A stretch of 38,882 bases of DNA from Haplomitrium mnioides (GCA_049999725.1 JBNGIS010009993.1:1-38882); one strand, 5' to 3'; positions 10,423-20,600 are shown, counted from the first letter of the stretch. Numbers and translations are program-made. Notes: generated by a model not told the origin, from the sequence alone.

Positions 10423-11016
10423 ATGAAAAACAATAGAGTGCAAGGAAACTATGCAAGTTCTAGCAAGGCAAACAATGAGATATTGTTTTTCATGCAGCAT
10501 GGATACTCATCTGTAGCGTATGGGAAGCAAAACAATGATGGAGATAAGTGGTTTGTTGATTCTGCATGTTCTAATCACATGACAGGCCACGGAGAGTGGT
10601 TTAAGGAAACCAGAAATTTAAGTACACTTGGTTATGTGGAGACAGGTGATTCTACTATGCATCCTATCCATCAGATTGGCAGCATACCAATAGTACTAGA
10701 GAATGGCAAAACAAAGTGCCTATCTGATGTGATGCATGTGCCAATGATTCAGAAAAATCTGATCTCAATTGGACAATGTGTAGAGCAGAATATGCAGGTC
10801 AGGTTTAACCCCACTGGTGTGTTTATTGAGGATTGGGGAAACAATTGTAACCTCATCACAAAAGGAAGTAGGAGTGGCAAGATGTTCACATTGGATGTGA
10901 ACATGCCTGAAATTTTAGAAGCCATGTTTGTACACAGTACGGGAGTTGTGTCAAACATAGAGATATGGCACAAAAGGATTGGGCATGTTAATGTTCAAAA
11001 ACTGAGGAATATGTAG
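10423..11016 (+). pseudogene. copia protease and GAG-pre-integrase region
   Basis: The frame of 197 residues contains the aspartic protease active-site block WFVDSACSNHMTG at about 10552-10590, where the catalytic Asp is kept (DSA variant of DSG). The C-terminal part, IWHKRIGHVNVQKLRN, is the GAG-pre-integrase segment with the first zinc-binding His residues of the HHCC finger. The frame ends at TAG 11014-11016. The protease would cut the Gag-Pol polyprotein into its working parts. It follows the gag in the other frame by virtue of the shift near 10315, so in the ancestor both were probably one polyprotein. Confidence 0.85.
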
Positions 11017-12150
11017 GGGTGAGGGGTAGTCAGTGGGCTGCCCAAGTTCAAAGTAGAAGGAATGCAGAAAATCTGTGAAGCATGCCAGTTTGGTAAATAG
11101 GCAAGGCAAGCATTCCTCCATGATGCATATGTGGCAAGGAAGCCACTTGAGGTGGTACATTCAGATGTGTGGGGTCCAACAAAAACATGATCCATTGGAG
11201 GGTGTACATACTATGTGACCTTCATTGATGATTACTCTAGAAAAATCTGGATTTATTTCATGAAGCAGAAGAGTGAAGTGTTTGATCACTTCAAACATTT
11301 TAGAGCTATGGTGGAAAAAGAGAAGGAGCAGCAAATCAAGTGCCTGAGATCAAATGGTGGAGGAGAATATTTCTCCACAGAATTTTGCACCTACCTACAA
11401 AGAGAAGGGATTAAAAGGCAGTAGACATGCAGGTATACACCTCAACGAAATGGAGTTGCTGAGAGGAAGAACCGACACATAGCAGAGGTGGCAAGAGCAC
11501 TGATGAATGAAAAGAATATGCCACACTATTATTAGGCAGAAGCAGTGTTTATTGTTGTTTATATTATGAATAGAACACCTACAGCTGCAGTTTATGGCAT
11601 GACGCCAGAAGAGAAGTTTACAAGGAGACGCCCAGACATTTCACACTTGAAAGTGTTTGGCTGTATTGCTTATGTCCATGTACCAGCTGAGACACGCAGC
11701 AAGTTAGATCCAAAAGCTGAAAAGTGAGTCTTCATTGGGTATTCAAATGAGCAGAAAGGGTACAGGTGCTATTGTCCTACTACACGCATGCAGAAGGTGA
11801 GTAGAGATGTAATATTTGATGAGTTAAGTACTTGGTATGGGCAGAAATCAGTTGATGACACAAGTGAGACAAATGGAAAGCAGGTTGTGTCAGAACTAAC
11901 TCAGCAAACGCAAGTATTGAGTGGACCATATGGTGAAGGCAGCAGCAGTGGCAACACTAGTACATGGCAAGGAAGGCTGCGCAAGAATTTGGAGCAGTAT
12001 ACTCCAAATAACTCTCAATCTGAAATGTCTCTAAGAGAAGGAGGCAGTGGTGATTCTGAAAATCTGGATGAAGAACTGAGAGTACTCTCAACCTCAACAT
12101 CAAGCCAAAAACAAAAAGAGCAGCAGGTACAAAGCATACCTTTGCGCAGA
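11017..12150 (+). pseudogene. copia integrase with lost catalytic Asp
   Basis: Integrase would insert element DNA into the chromosome. The same frame as the protease continues with stops at 11020, 11098, 11188, 11422, 11533 and 11725. The Cys pair of the zinc finger is CEAC near 11070. Of the D,D35E triad the first Asp (HSDVWGP, 11164-11166) and the Glu (GVAERKNR, 11461-11463) are present, exactly 35 residues separate the second position from the Glu, but the second Asp (codon 11353-11355) has become Asn. Several stops fall where Trp or Arg is expected (TGG to TAG, CGA to TGA). The C-terminal FGCIAYVHVP and FIGYS blocks are clear. A serine/glutamine-rich spacer leads up to about 12150. Confidence 0.88.
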
Positions 12151-12856
12151 AGTGACAGGGTAGGCAGCCTAATTTACATTACCATCACTAGACCAGATCT
12201 AAGTTATGCTGTAGGTCTGGTAAGTCAGTTTATGCAAGAACCAAGGAAGCAGCATTTGGATGTAGTGCACAAAATTTTTCGGTATGTAAAAGCTACACTT
12301 CAGTATGGGCTGTTTTATGACAGCAACAACAAATTTGAGCTTTTTGGTTTCATAGATGCAGATTGGGCAGGAAGTGCCAATGATAGGAGGTCCACTAGTG
12401 GCTTTGTTTTTTTCATTTGGGAGTGCTGGAATTGCTTGGAGCAGCAAAAAGCAACCTACAATTGCTTTATCGAGTATAGAGGCTGAATACAGGAGGGCAG
12501 CCATGGCCACCTGTGAGGTAATGTGGTTACTGAAATTATTACAGGATTTGGATGTCAGAGTGGAGGAACTAGTGAAGGTTCATTGCGACAATATTAGCAG
12601 TATTCAGTTGGCTAACAATCCTGTTTTTCATGCACGTTCAAAACACATTGAGGTGCATTATCATTTTGTGAGAGAGAAAGTGCTGGCCAGGGTGATTGAT
12701 CTGCTGTACATCAGCACCGAAGGACAGGTTGCTGATATTTTTACGAAGGCGTTGGGCGTCGAAAAGTTGCAGAAATTCAGACGACAACTTGGTGTACATA
12801 TGTTGAGCTCAAGGGGGAGTGTTGAAATATCAAGCTCTAATAGGCTGCTAGGCTGA
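12150..12856 (+). pseudogene. copia RNase H joined to integrase tail; RT missing
   Basis: RNase H would remove RNA from the RNA-DNA hybrid. At about 12150-12162 the frame jumps from IPLRRSDR, the usual end of the integrase spacer, to VGSLIYITITRPDLSYAVG, the block that normally follows the whole RT palm and thumb. The frame stays open across the join. Then come FIDADWAGSANDRRSTSGF with the first catalytic Asp, a one-base insertion in the T7 run at 12407-12413, and, in the shifted frame, SSIEAEYRRAA, VHCDNISSIQLANNPVFHAR and the end ADIFTKAL near 12750. The last residues run into the 3' LTR. About 300 residues of RT are gone. Confidence 0.85.
12811..12819 (+). other. Polypurine tract of copia element
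   Basis: AAGGGGGAG directly before the TG of the 3' LTR, the normal primer site for plus-strand DNA synthesis. Confidence 0.9.
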
Positions 12857-13037
12857 GCTGGCAGCCCCCTTAGTTTAGTTAGGGTTTGTGATATATTTGG
12901 GGTAGATTGAAGTCACGTATGTGCACTCCTCCTCTATTGTATTATTGAGGCCATTTTTGAGCCATATATGAATATATAGAATTTCTCCATCCCCTGAGCA
13001 TATGTGATTTTGTGAGTTGTGCGCAATGATTTTGACA
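12820..13037 (+). repeat. 3' LTR of copia element
   Basis: 218 bp, TG...CA, about 8 percent different from 7837-8052 by hand count. Followed by the second copy of the GTCAA duplication. Confidence 0.92.
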
Positions 13038-13042
13038 GTCAA
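13038..13042. repeat. Target-site duplication GTCAA (right)
   Basis: Five bases after the 3' LTR, identical to 7832-7836. Confidence 0.9.
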
Positions 13043-13303
13043 TGGCATAGCAAACTTCCAAAATTGCATCTTCAACATTGCCAAATTGTTGCGAGGAATA
13101 AGTTATAACAAATGACCAAAAATTCAAAGTGGTAATTGTTGCAAAAGAAGAAATCATATCAAAAATATCAACCTTGCTGAAGGGCTCAAAGTCATCATGC
13201 CTATATTCCTTAAGGTTGTAATTATAAGGATTGCTAGCATAAAACTTCTAGGTTTCACCAGGCCCTTCAGCTGTCTCACATTGGACTCTTTGTGAACTTG
13301 ATG
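13043..13303 (-). pseudogene. Unidentified coding unit, exon between two insertions
   Basis: The minus strand here reads as protein over most of its length: KFYASNPYNYNLKEYRHDDF, then FEPFSKVDIFDMISSFATI, a WSFVITYSSQQFGNVEDA block and EVCYAID at the copia junction. One TAG lies before KFYAS. The piece is bounded on the left by the copia target duplication and on the right by the chromovirus duplication GTATG (13304-13308). It continues in frame to 7836 when copia is removed, and its upstream side continues to 33592 when the chromovirus is removed. I do not recognise the family. It is either a host gene or a gene of an older DNA transposon. Confidence 0.45.
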
Positions 13304-13308
13304 GTATG
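13304..13308. repeat. Target-site duplication GTATG of chromovirus (left)
   Basis: Five bases before the TG of the 13309 LTR. The right copy at 33587-33591 is GCATG, differing by one transition. Confidence 0.65.
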
Positions 13309-13781
13309 TGTAATAGTACAAGGATGATGTTGTGCTATATATAAGAAAATAAAGAGGAGTGAAAGAAATGGTAGAGGGTCAATTTTAGGGTTGAAGTCAC
13401 TTTAAGGTTACTTGCCTTTGAAGTTACTTTAAGTGAAGTGATATAAGGTTACTCTTAGGGTTGAAGTGGGATAAGATTACTTCCCTTTGAAGTTACTTTT
13501 AGAGAAATAAGAAAAAAACACTTTTAGGGCTGAAATTGGAAGTGACTTGTAAGTAAAGAAAGAGAGATGACATTTTTCTTCTCTTGTATAAATAGAATGG
13601 CTTTCTAGCCCCTTTCCTCATTCTGGAGTTTCTCTCAAATCACTTGGGTTCTTTGGTTGCTTGGCATTTTGCTTGTACAATTGGTCTTAGCTTGGGCTTT
13701 AAGTTGCATTTGGTTGAAGAACTCTATTAGAGTTCACTATAAGTTATTACTCATTTGGAGTTTTTTTTGAGCTCCTTTACA
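13309..13781 (+). repeat. 5' LTR of chromovirus
   Basis: Starts TGTAATAGTACAAG and ends CTCCTTTACA. It is homologous to 33113-33586 and to the solo LTR at 25461-25899. A TTGTATAAATAG box at about 13586 lies in the same relative place in all three copies and is the likely core promoter. Short internal repeats with GAAGT(T/C)ACTTT(T/A) units are seen at 13395-13500. Confidence 0.9.
13586..13598 (+). promoter_or_regulatory. TATA box of chromovirus LTR
   Basis: CTCTTGTATAAATA is conserved in all three LTR copies (here, near 25700 and near 33388) in spite of wide divergence elsewhere. A conserved TATAAATA in an LTR is the expected promoter element; the start site itself is not visible. Confidence 0.6.
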
Positions 13782-13782
13782 T

Positions 13783-13794
13783 TGGTATGAGAGC
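13783..13794 (+). other. Primer binding site of chromovirus
   Basis: TGGTATGAGAGC, one base after the LTR end, matches the initiator-Met complement TGGTATCAGAGC except for one C-to-G change. Confidence 0.8.
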
Positions 13795-13830
13795 TTTGGT
13801 TCTTTTGGTGGTGAGTTACATAGAGAATCA

Positions 13831-14526
13831 ATGAGCAGTGGTTCAAGCAATGCAACAATAACTTGACCATCTTTCATATTTTTTGGAAGTGAGAATGAAA
13901 GAAAGAGAAATTTTTCAAGACAAAGAGAGTTATTGGTGATTTCCAATGCCAAAAAATATGATGAGAAGACGGTTTGTAGTACATCCAAGAACTTCATATG
14001 ATTGTGAGCAATATTTTGAAGCTACAAACACTATAAAAGATGTTCAACAAATTCTATTTACATCAAGTCAATTAGAACAATTTGCAAAGACTTGGTGGAC
14101 ATATCAAATAGAACAAGCACAACATGGATTTGTTGCTTCTATTGTTTCTTGGTGTGAACTTAAAGAAGCAATGATTTCAAGATTTATAGTTTTAAATGCT
14201 TCAAAAGTAGCAAGAGATCGATTGGCTAAATTGAAGCAACTTGGTATAATGAGAAGCTATGCTACACAATTTCAGGATATAATTATACAAGTTCTTGATA
14301 TAAGAGAAGAAGAAGCATTATACCGATTTGTTTGGAGATTAATTCTTGCACAAGGATGGAAGATTCAATGAGAGAGCTTGCTCAATTAGAAGAAGCAATA
14401 TGCATGACAAAGCAGTATGACTCATTACTTACTGTTACAAAAGCTAGCTCACGTCCTCAACCATTCAAACGGCTTACTCAAAACTTCACTAGCAGTAATG
14501 GAATTAAAGGCTCGACAAGTATATGA
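13831..14526 (+). pseudogene. chromovirus gag remnant
   Basis: An ATG at 13831 opens MSSGSSNATIT and then a stop. From about 13946 a frame of 141 residues carries the retrotransposon gag core: a WW/W-rich helix (AKTWWTYQIEQA), SRFIVLNASKVARDRLAKLK, then LKQLG...SYATQFQDI and the end-of-core block EEEALYRFVW. Near 14340 the frame shifts and the next 64 residues read LAQLEEAICMTKQYDSLL, the short segment that usually follows the gag core. No zinc knuckle is visible; the part that should hold it (14530-14650) is unreadable. Gag would form the particle shell. Confidence 0.75.
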
Positions 14527-14664
14527 AGTACCTTGTTGTATCTTGATAGTATGATTGAGAAGCACTCTTGAAGAATGTTGGTGGATTGGGGAGTTCTAAA
14601 ATTTTTATGCCAATATGTTTTGCTAGGATAGTAAAAGCAAAAGCTATGCCTATCAAAAGGTGTT

Positions 14665-14970
14665 GTGATTATGGCCGATGGCCAAAAGTATGACGTGTGT
14701 CACACTCAAAAGCCATCCCTTCTAAAGATTACAAAAGCCTATGTAGAATCTATGCTTTTTCTTATTGCACTTGTACAATTTGACATCATTTTAGGTTTGC
14801 CTTGGCTTGAAGACCAATTTGCTCAAGTTGATTGGACAAAACAACAAATTCAAGTTACTTTACAAAAAAAGCAATTTCTTTCGGGGTGTCCAACATCATT
14901 GGTGAATAGGTCCAAATCAAACGAGCGTATTACGTCCATAAAGCAAGAGTTTTATGTCTTTGTTGTTTAG
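14665..14970 (+). pseudogene. chromovirus protease remnant
   Basis: A frame of 101 residues carries the C-terminal half of a gypsy-type aspartic protease: a hydrophobic strand followed by FDIILGLPWLEDQFAQVDW, the ILG(M/L)PWL flap-to-helix block that closes the fold. The active-site D(S/T)G should lie before 14665 and is not recognisable. The region to 15100 continues as the linker to RT in a shifted frame. Confidence 0.7.
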
Positions 14971-14999
14971 ATTAAGCCCATCATAGACTTGAGTAAGAA

Positions 15000-15864
15000 G
15001 GGGGGAAAATATTTGCCTACCTTAATAATAGATGATATTTTGAAGAAGTTTGCGGATGTCTTTCCGAAATATTTTCCAAATAGGTTACTAGATGACTGAA
15101 GAATGCCCTTTGCGATTAAGTTGACATTAAGAAGTAATCTTTATAATAAGCCTATATACTGGTTATCACCACAAGAATTAGTAGAGCTTCGAAATACATT
15201 GATGGATTTTCTTGAGAAGAATTTCATTCAATATAGCACTTTGCTTTGGGTGGCATCAGCATTCTTTGTATCAAAGAAAAATGGTGGATTTTGTCTTTGT
15301 ACAGATAATTGTGGCTTGAACAATCAAATAGTGAAGAATGTCTATGTTTTCCTACATATTGAGGATTTGTTGGATCAACTAAATGGTGCGCGGTAATTTT
15401 GTAAGTTGTTTCTTTGAAGTGGCTATTGGAAAATTTCTATCAAGCTAAGTGATGTGCCAAAGACAGCTATTTGCATAAGGTATAGGCATTTTGAGTGGAA
15501 GGTTCTTACATTTGGTCTTACTAATGCTCCGACAATATTCATGGATCAAATGCATCAATTTTTTGATGGGTTACTGAATAAGTCAGTGTTGGTGTTCTTG
15601 GAAAGTATCCTTATCTTTAGTAAAAGTGAGGTTGAGCTTTGTGATCATCTCAAAGAAGTATTGCAAAGATCGCACAATTGGAAGTTTTATTGCAAAAAGT
15701 CTAAGTGTAAGTTTTGGAAGCAAGAGGTGACTTATCTAGAGCATAAAATGCCTACAGATGGCATTAAGATAAAGGAAGAAAAAATTAAGGTTATTACAAA
15801 GTGGCCAACACCAAATAAAGCAAAGGATGTTCAAGCTTTCAATGGATTAGCAAGTTTTTATTGA
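15000..15864 (+). pseudogene. chromovirus reverse transcriptase, active site lost
   Basis: RT would copy element RNA into DNA. Recognisable blocks in order: a FADVFP-type linker near 15050, WLSPQELVELRNTL, ASAFFVSKKNGGFCLCTDN, the LLDQLNGA block (15366-15393) followed by a stop, then from 15454 a frame with HFEWKVLTFGLTNAPTIF, VFLESILIFSKSEVE, CKFWKQEVTYLEH and FNGLASFY. The catalytic pair in the YxDD position (VFLDDILIF in relatives) is Glu-Ser here (codons 15601-15606), so polymerase activity is gone. At least one frameshift separates the two halves. Confidence 0.85.
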
Positions 15865-15869
15865 CGATT

Positions 15870-16340
15870 CATTTATTACTATGCTCATATTGTTGCATCG
15901 CTTACGAATCTACTAGGAAAGGAGGCAAAAGTTTCAATAGACAAACAAAGAGCAAAAAGCAATTCAAAAACTGAAGGATGTGGCCTCTTCTTGTACAATT
16001 CTACAACCATATGATCCAAAAGCATGTTGCATAGTTGATTTGGATGCATCTAGCTTTGCTATTAGAGTAGTGTTACAACAAGAGTTTGGGGATGGACTTC
16101 ATCCAATTGCCTTCATGTCACGTCAATTAAATACAATGGAGAGAAACCATTCTACAAGGGATAGAGAGGAGCTAGCTATGATTTACGCTACCAAGATTTA
16201 GAGACATTATCTTTTCGAGAAATGTGTACTTATACGCACTAATCACAAGCCCTTGTTGCAATGAATTCACTTGGAAAAAATGACAAGTCATCATCATCGA
16301 TAGGAAGATCAGCTACAACTCTTTGATATCAAGTTGGAGT
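15870..16340 (+). pseudogene. chromovirus RNase H, interrupted at its end
   Basis: Blocks VDLDASSFAIRVVLQQ (first catalytic Asp), HPIAFMSRQLNTMERNHSTR and REELAMIYA (catalytic Glu region) are clear in 15980-16201. Past a TAG, RHYLFEKCVLIRTNHKPLL gives the third site, where the usual TDHK Asp is Asn. The frame then reaches LFDIKLEYK at 16320-16345, the last strand before the RNase H to integrase linker, and is cut there by the nested element. The reading resumes at 31532 with a DAL-containing linker, the expected next motif. Confidence 0.85.
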
Positions 16341-16345
16341 ACAAG
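16341..16345. repeat. Target-site duplication ACAAG (left)
   Basis: Identical to 31527-31531. It marks the point where the giant-LTR element entered the chromovirus. Confidence 0.92.
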
Positions 16346-17546
16346 TGTAGTACATTAGTAGCACTTCTATTATCTAGAAGTGAGAAAACCAGAGGTCGAA
16401 CCACTAGAAAACAAGGAGGAAAAGTGCTTTTCTTCTGTATTTAACACCTTATACACATTTTGGCTAATTTAGACTTTGCCAAACCAAAGTGAGTACTTCT
16501 CTTAAAACCCAAAGGCTGAGAATTCTATCCTCGTGAACTCTCAAAAAGGGTTATCCACTTCCATACTTCTCATGAAAATTGGATGAATTTTCCTTAATAC
16601 TTAACATTAACACCCTAACCAAAGGAGATCAAATCTTTATGCTGTAACATTTTAACTTTCCTCAAAGACCGGCCCAAAAGGAGAATTAAGAGCTTAGCTA
16701 GATTGAGTCCATGGCTTGGCCCGTAAATCTTTGGCACCTAAGTTCACCCTCTCAAATCCTAGCTCAACCCGTAGATTCAAGACACATTCTCTTGAAATTT
16801 CAAAGGAATCAAGAATTATTGTCGGTCTAATATTCCTCAACAAATTAAAAATCCAAATAGAACATGACTCAAACACCCCTGCCACACATTGTTCAAGATT
16901 CAAAATCCTACAAACCCATCAATAAAGAATCAAATAAATCTACAAGATCAAGCTACACTTGCAAGATTACACCATCTCACTAGTAACTCATAAAGGATCA
17001 TCAACGCAAATCAAAATACACTCAAGATCAAATATACCGCTAGTCTTTTTTTTCAATGTGCTCCGTATGCTGAAAATGTATTCATGATGATGATAAAAAA
17101 AAATCCAACGCGGAGTTATACCCCCACACGGGAACACTCCACCCATGGTAGGTGGCAAATGCCACAACTACTACTAACCGCCACAACAACCACTAATGCT
17201 AACAAAATATCTTACTAACATCCACTACTCTAAATGAACTACAACGACATATATACAAAAACTAGATTACTATAGGCACAAACAAAATTGCCATAGTATC
17301 TAGCTAACCCATCCTCTTCCGAGACCTAACTCTACTACTAGAGCCTTGTCCTCCTCGTGTCCTTACTGTCGCTCGTCAAAACACTAGAATATCCTCATCG
17401 TCCGAGGCATTCTTGGATTCCCCCATACGAAAGGGAGCTGCACCAGATTCTGCCAAAAGCTCATATCTCCTCTCCTCTCCTCTCAAAAAAGGTAGTAGGA
17501 GGTGGTAGCATATTAGTGGAGTCAATTATATCCTCCACCTTCTCAC

Positions 17547-17550
<4 letters not shown>

Positions 17551-17606
<56 letters not shown>
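17551..17606. repeat. (CT)28 microsatellite
   Basis: An uninterrupted run of 56 bases of CT on the plus strand. It lies in the part of the left LTR that is missing from the right LTR, so it cannot be compared between copies. Confidence 0.98.
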
Positions 17607-17608
<2 letters not shown>

Positions 17609-18150
17609 CTCCGCATTTCAAATTTCCTCATTCTCTGTCTCCTTCTTCCCCTCAACCATCGCCATAAGGTGAGACACACGCCTCCTCAACCTCTCCTCGG
17701 CTTTTGCCTTCGCCTAAATAGAAGATGACAAAGCCATATTCTCATCCCAGAGACTCTCATACAAATACTCAAACTGGTCGGGAGTGAAAATCGCCACCTC
17801 CTCCAATATTGTTCACATATGCTCGGGAGGCCCATCACCACAAATCACCAAAGCATCGTAGGTTGCCACCTTATATCTAAGGGCACCCATCTCCTCCAAT
17901 CTCGCTTCATGATTTGCCACACTCTAATGCACATCTGTGAGAGATAATCCCAACTCAATTGCCAAACTCTGCATCCCTCGTACTCGATCCACTAGAACTT
18001 GACGCTCCCAAGAAGTCTACATCTGAGAGTACGCACAAGCTCATGTTGTAACTCGCTATGTCTTACCATCAATGCCAAATACTTTGGTGTGGTCAAAGGA
18101 TCCACCACCGCTCTCTCCCGTTTATGTAGTATACCAGCTCGCAATGTAGT
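17600..18150 (-). pseudogene. Downstream part of LTR-borne coding remnant
   Basis: On the minus strand, after a stop at 18154 and a frame change near 18000, the sequence reads as a helical, charged protein tail: RGMQSLAIELGLSLTDV, then EARLEEMGALRYKVATYDAL, EEVAIFTPDQFEYLYESLWD and AEERLRRRVSHLMAMVEG. Two TAG/TGA codons interrupt it. Heptad-like leucine and charge spacing suggests a coiled coil. Because it follows the proline-rich end of the 18154-19271 piece on the same strand, it is probably the C-terminus of the same LTR-encoded protein. It has no counterpart in the right LTR, which lost this stretch. Confidence 0.45.
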
Positions 18151-18153
18151 CGT

Positions 18154-19271
18154 CTAGCGCTGCAAACTAGAAGTTGTGTGGAATAACGCATCACAGACTC
18201 CCAACAACTCGTCTGCTTGTGTAGATGGTCTCGCCTCCGCAGATGGGGCATGTGTCTCCCTCGAAGTGGCCACCAAAGTTGGGACATCCACTCTAGAACT
18301 CTCTACATGTGGTCTAGCTGGATCATCCCCCTCAAGTTCAGTGTCACCTCCCTCAACCATCTCAATAGGAGTGGCATCTCGTGACACTCCACCACTCCTC
18401 CTCCTCTCATCAAACGCTGCAAATGACCACGTTGATGTCATCTTCGTGCTCCCCACAGGAGGTGTAGGGGTCACCATATCCTCTATAAAATCCTCACATA
18501 GTATAGGAGGTGTTTGTAGCTCTGCTCTTGGTGTGGATAAAGTAGGTGGTGTAACTACCAAAGGTGTCACCTCAGAAGAATGGCCATATAAGATCTCATC
18601 CTATCCATCTCCCACCTCACCTCCTCAAGCAAACCCACATTATGTAGTATGTGGTAAACAATTGGCACCACACAACTAGTCTGACTTCTCATGGAAAACA
18701 TCCTCAAAACAACATCGCAAAACAAGGATACCCATCAATAGCAAGTCCCTCCAACACCTCTATAAAGCATGAGTAGAAACCTCCCCAAAATATAAGACCC
18801 CTTATCAAGAGTCACAAGAGCTGCCCATGTGGACGCAACCCGTCACTGCCTGTGATCTTGTATATCTCTCACCATCCACCCATCCTTATAACCAACAACA
18901 CCAGGCACCATCAAAGGAAGTATGTCCTCCTTCTTCACTAACATAGGCTCATTTTTTCCATTACTTAAGAGCTTATACAATATGTGAATGAGAGTGGGGG
19001 TGATGTCAAAGGTCTTCCTTTGCACAGTCACCTCATGACCCTTGAGTCCCTCCATGAACTCCGCCACTATAGTCGGAGAATACATCTGCCACGTCATCTC
19101 AAACAAGCCCAAGAGCCCTATTCTCTCTACCATCACCTTCTCCTTCTTCTGATCCAAGGGAATTATAACTCCCTTGAAACTATGAGAGAAAAGTCTCTCT
19201 CCACTCATGTCAAAAGAGTTGTAGAAACAACACTTTGCAGAAAGGCAGCCCCAAACACACAATAGCCACAC
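18154..19271 (-). pseudogene. LTR-borne protein remnant, 3' LTR copy
   Basis: Two open pieces lie in order on the minus strand. 18843-19271 reads MVERIGLLGLFEMTWQMYS, then VAEFMEGLKGHEVTVQRKTF and DITPTLIHILYKLLSNG, followed by VPGVVGYKDGW. 18154-18570 is a proline/threonine-rich and then acidic segment (TPPTLSTPRAE, EGDDPARPHVES). The stretch between them is readable but broken here, whereas the right LTR keeps that part open. The EF...G..v.v.gk.fdit..lI pattern weakly resembles the putative plant transposon protein domain found in plant repeats (Transposase_32); this is inference from memory. It runs in the same direction as gag-pol. Function unknown. Confidence 0.5.
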
Positions 19272-19289
19272 TTCTGCACTGTGAAAAAT

Positions 19290-20600
19290 ACTCTACAACC
19301 CTAACACCTCTTAGCTTCTGTCCACTGGGGACCTCCAAATGTCTGCCCACAAAAACACCTCCAAGCTCCAAAAACTGCACCTATAATTGTTACACTCCCG
19401 AATGGAATCATCCTGAATGCTAAACCACCGAATACCAAAAGAGACACCTCTGAATGCAGAACCTCCGAAACTACTTGCCACCAACTGCTGAACAACGCAC
19501 CTCCAAAATACAAATGGAATGCAACAAAATTGCCTAATACTGCACCTTTGAAAGAACACCTCCAAAACACGAATGCCGCATAGTCAAAAGAAACCAACAA
19601 TGCACCTCCAAAACCCATCAAGATCCAAGAAAGTCTTCAGAGAAAACTACGAACTTCCAAGTTCCAAGAACACTTTCGAATCGTGAACAAAGAACCTCCG
19701 AAATTTGGACGCAAGCCACAGATCTTCTAAGTGACTGACCTCCGAGACAAACCTCTAAGAATGTGGTTCTCCGAGGTCCAAAAGCACACTTCTGAACCAC
19801 CTTCAAAATACAACAATCAACACACCTCCGAAAACCCTCTTGCTGTCAAGTCTGCATCAAAACCTCTGAGTTCCAGACTTCTGAAAATGCGATCCTTCAT
19901 AAACACACCTCCAAAAGCGAACCTCCAAGTCCCTGGCAAAACCCCTCCAAAAACCTACCAACGCACTTTCGAGTCACAAAGAACGCACCTCCGAAATCAA
20001 AGACTTTCATAGACGTACTACCGAGTGTCAAGCCTTTGAGATCCCTAATCACCTTCTGAGAAAAATGCGTTGACTTCCAACTTCCGAGAAAGCCTCCGAA
20101 CATTCGTAGTGTAATTAGGCTCCTCCGATTCGCTGGCCGATGAACCTCCGAAAATCCTTTTACTATCGACTCCGCTTTGAAACCTACACCTCTGAGCTCC
20201 AAAATGCTAATGACATGCCTTCAAGGCACAATAACTCCGCACTCCGATAAATACCTCATGGAGAAGCACTTTCAAGTTCCTAAATTCCGAAAAGATGTCT
20301 CTGACCATAAACAATGGCACCTTTGAAATCGAATCTCGAATAGATGTTCTCCAATTTTCAAAATGCTTCATCTCTGTATAGTGCACCTCCTAAGCTCAAT
20401 GTCGTACTCGAAACGCTGGACCTCCGAGTGCACACCCAAAGAACCTCCTTGTTTGTGAACAACACGTCTCCGAAAACCGAATACCAAACACAGTGCCTTC
20501 GAGTAACACACCTCCAAAAATGAACGCTAAATCTACAAAATATATGGAACCCTTGAATAGACCTAGGAGATACACCTCAAACTCAACTCCAAAAATGTCC
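19290..20600 (-). repeat. Field of short CCTCCRAAA-type repeats, 3' LTR
   Basis: Dozens of copies of a short motif close to GCACCTCCGAAA (plus strand; TTTCGGAGGTGC on the element strand) occur every 20-60 bases, with variants CTCCAAAA, CTCTGAAA and CTTCGAAA. Spacing is irregular and spacers are unrelated, so it is not a simple tandem satellite. The small minus-strand open frames here (FGGAL, FWRC, EVC repeats) are a consequence of the motif. The same field is present in the other LTR at 29830-31140. Confidence 0.75.

Larger units (their letters stand above)
7837..13037 (+). mobile_element. Ty1/copia LTR retrotransposon lacking RT domain
   Basis: A structurally bounded element of 5201 bp: LTRs of 216 bp (7837-8052) and 218 bp (12820-13037), both starting TGTTGAAATAT and ending TTTTGACA; target duplication GTCAA at 7832-7836 and 13038-13042; initiator-Met primer site at 8053; polypurine tract at 12811. 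Domain order gag, protease, integrase, RNase H is the copia order, with integrase before the RT position. The reverse transcriptase itself is absent. Hand comparison finds about 17 substitutions and a 2-bp indel between the LTRs, roughly 8 percent, mostly transitions, so the insertion is old. It could only have moved, if at all after the deletion, with enzymes from a complete relative. Confidence 0.93.

Noticed and set aside
17357-17728. Plus-strand open frame across the CT run
   Set aside because: It is open because CT repeats encode Leu/Ser without stops; the coding-like signal here is on the minus strand.
18176-18679. Plus-strand frame of 167 residues in the left LTR
   Set aside because: It is the antisense shadow of the minus-strand proline-rich frame, which is the one aligned with an open frame in the other LTR.
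19301-20202. Several minus-strand frames with FGGAL, FWRC and VGRF repeats
   Set aside because: They follow from the CCTCCRAAA motif field; spacers carry no conserved protein pattern and the frames shift between motifs.
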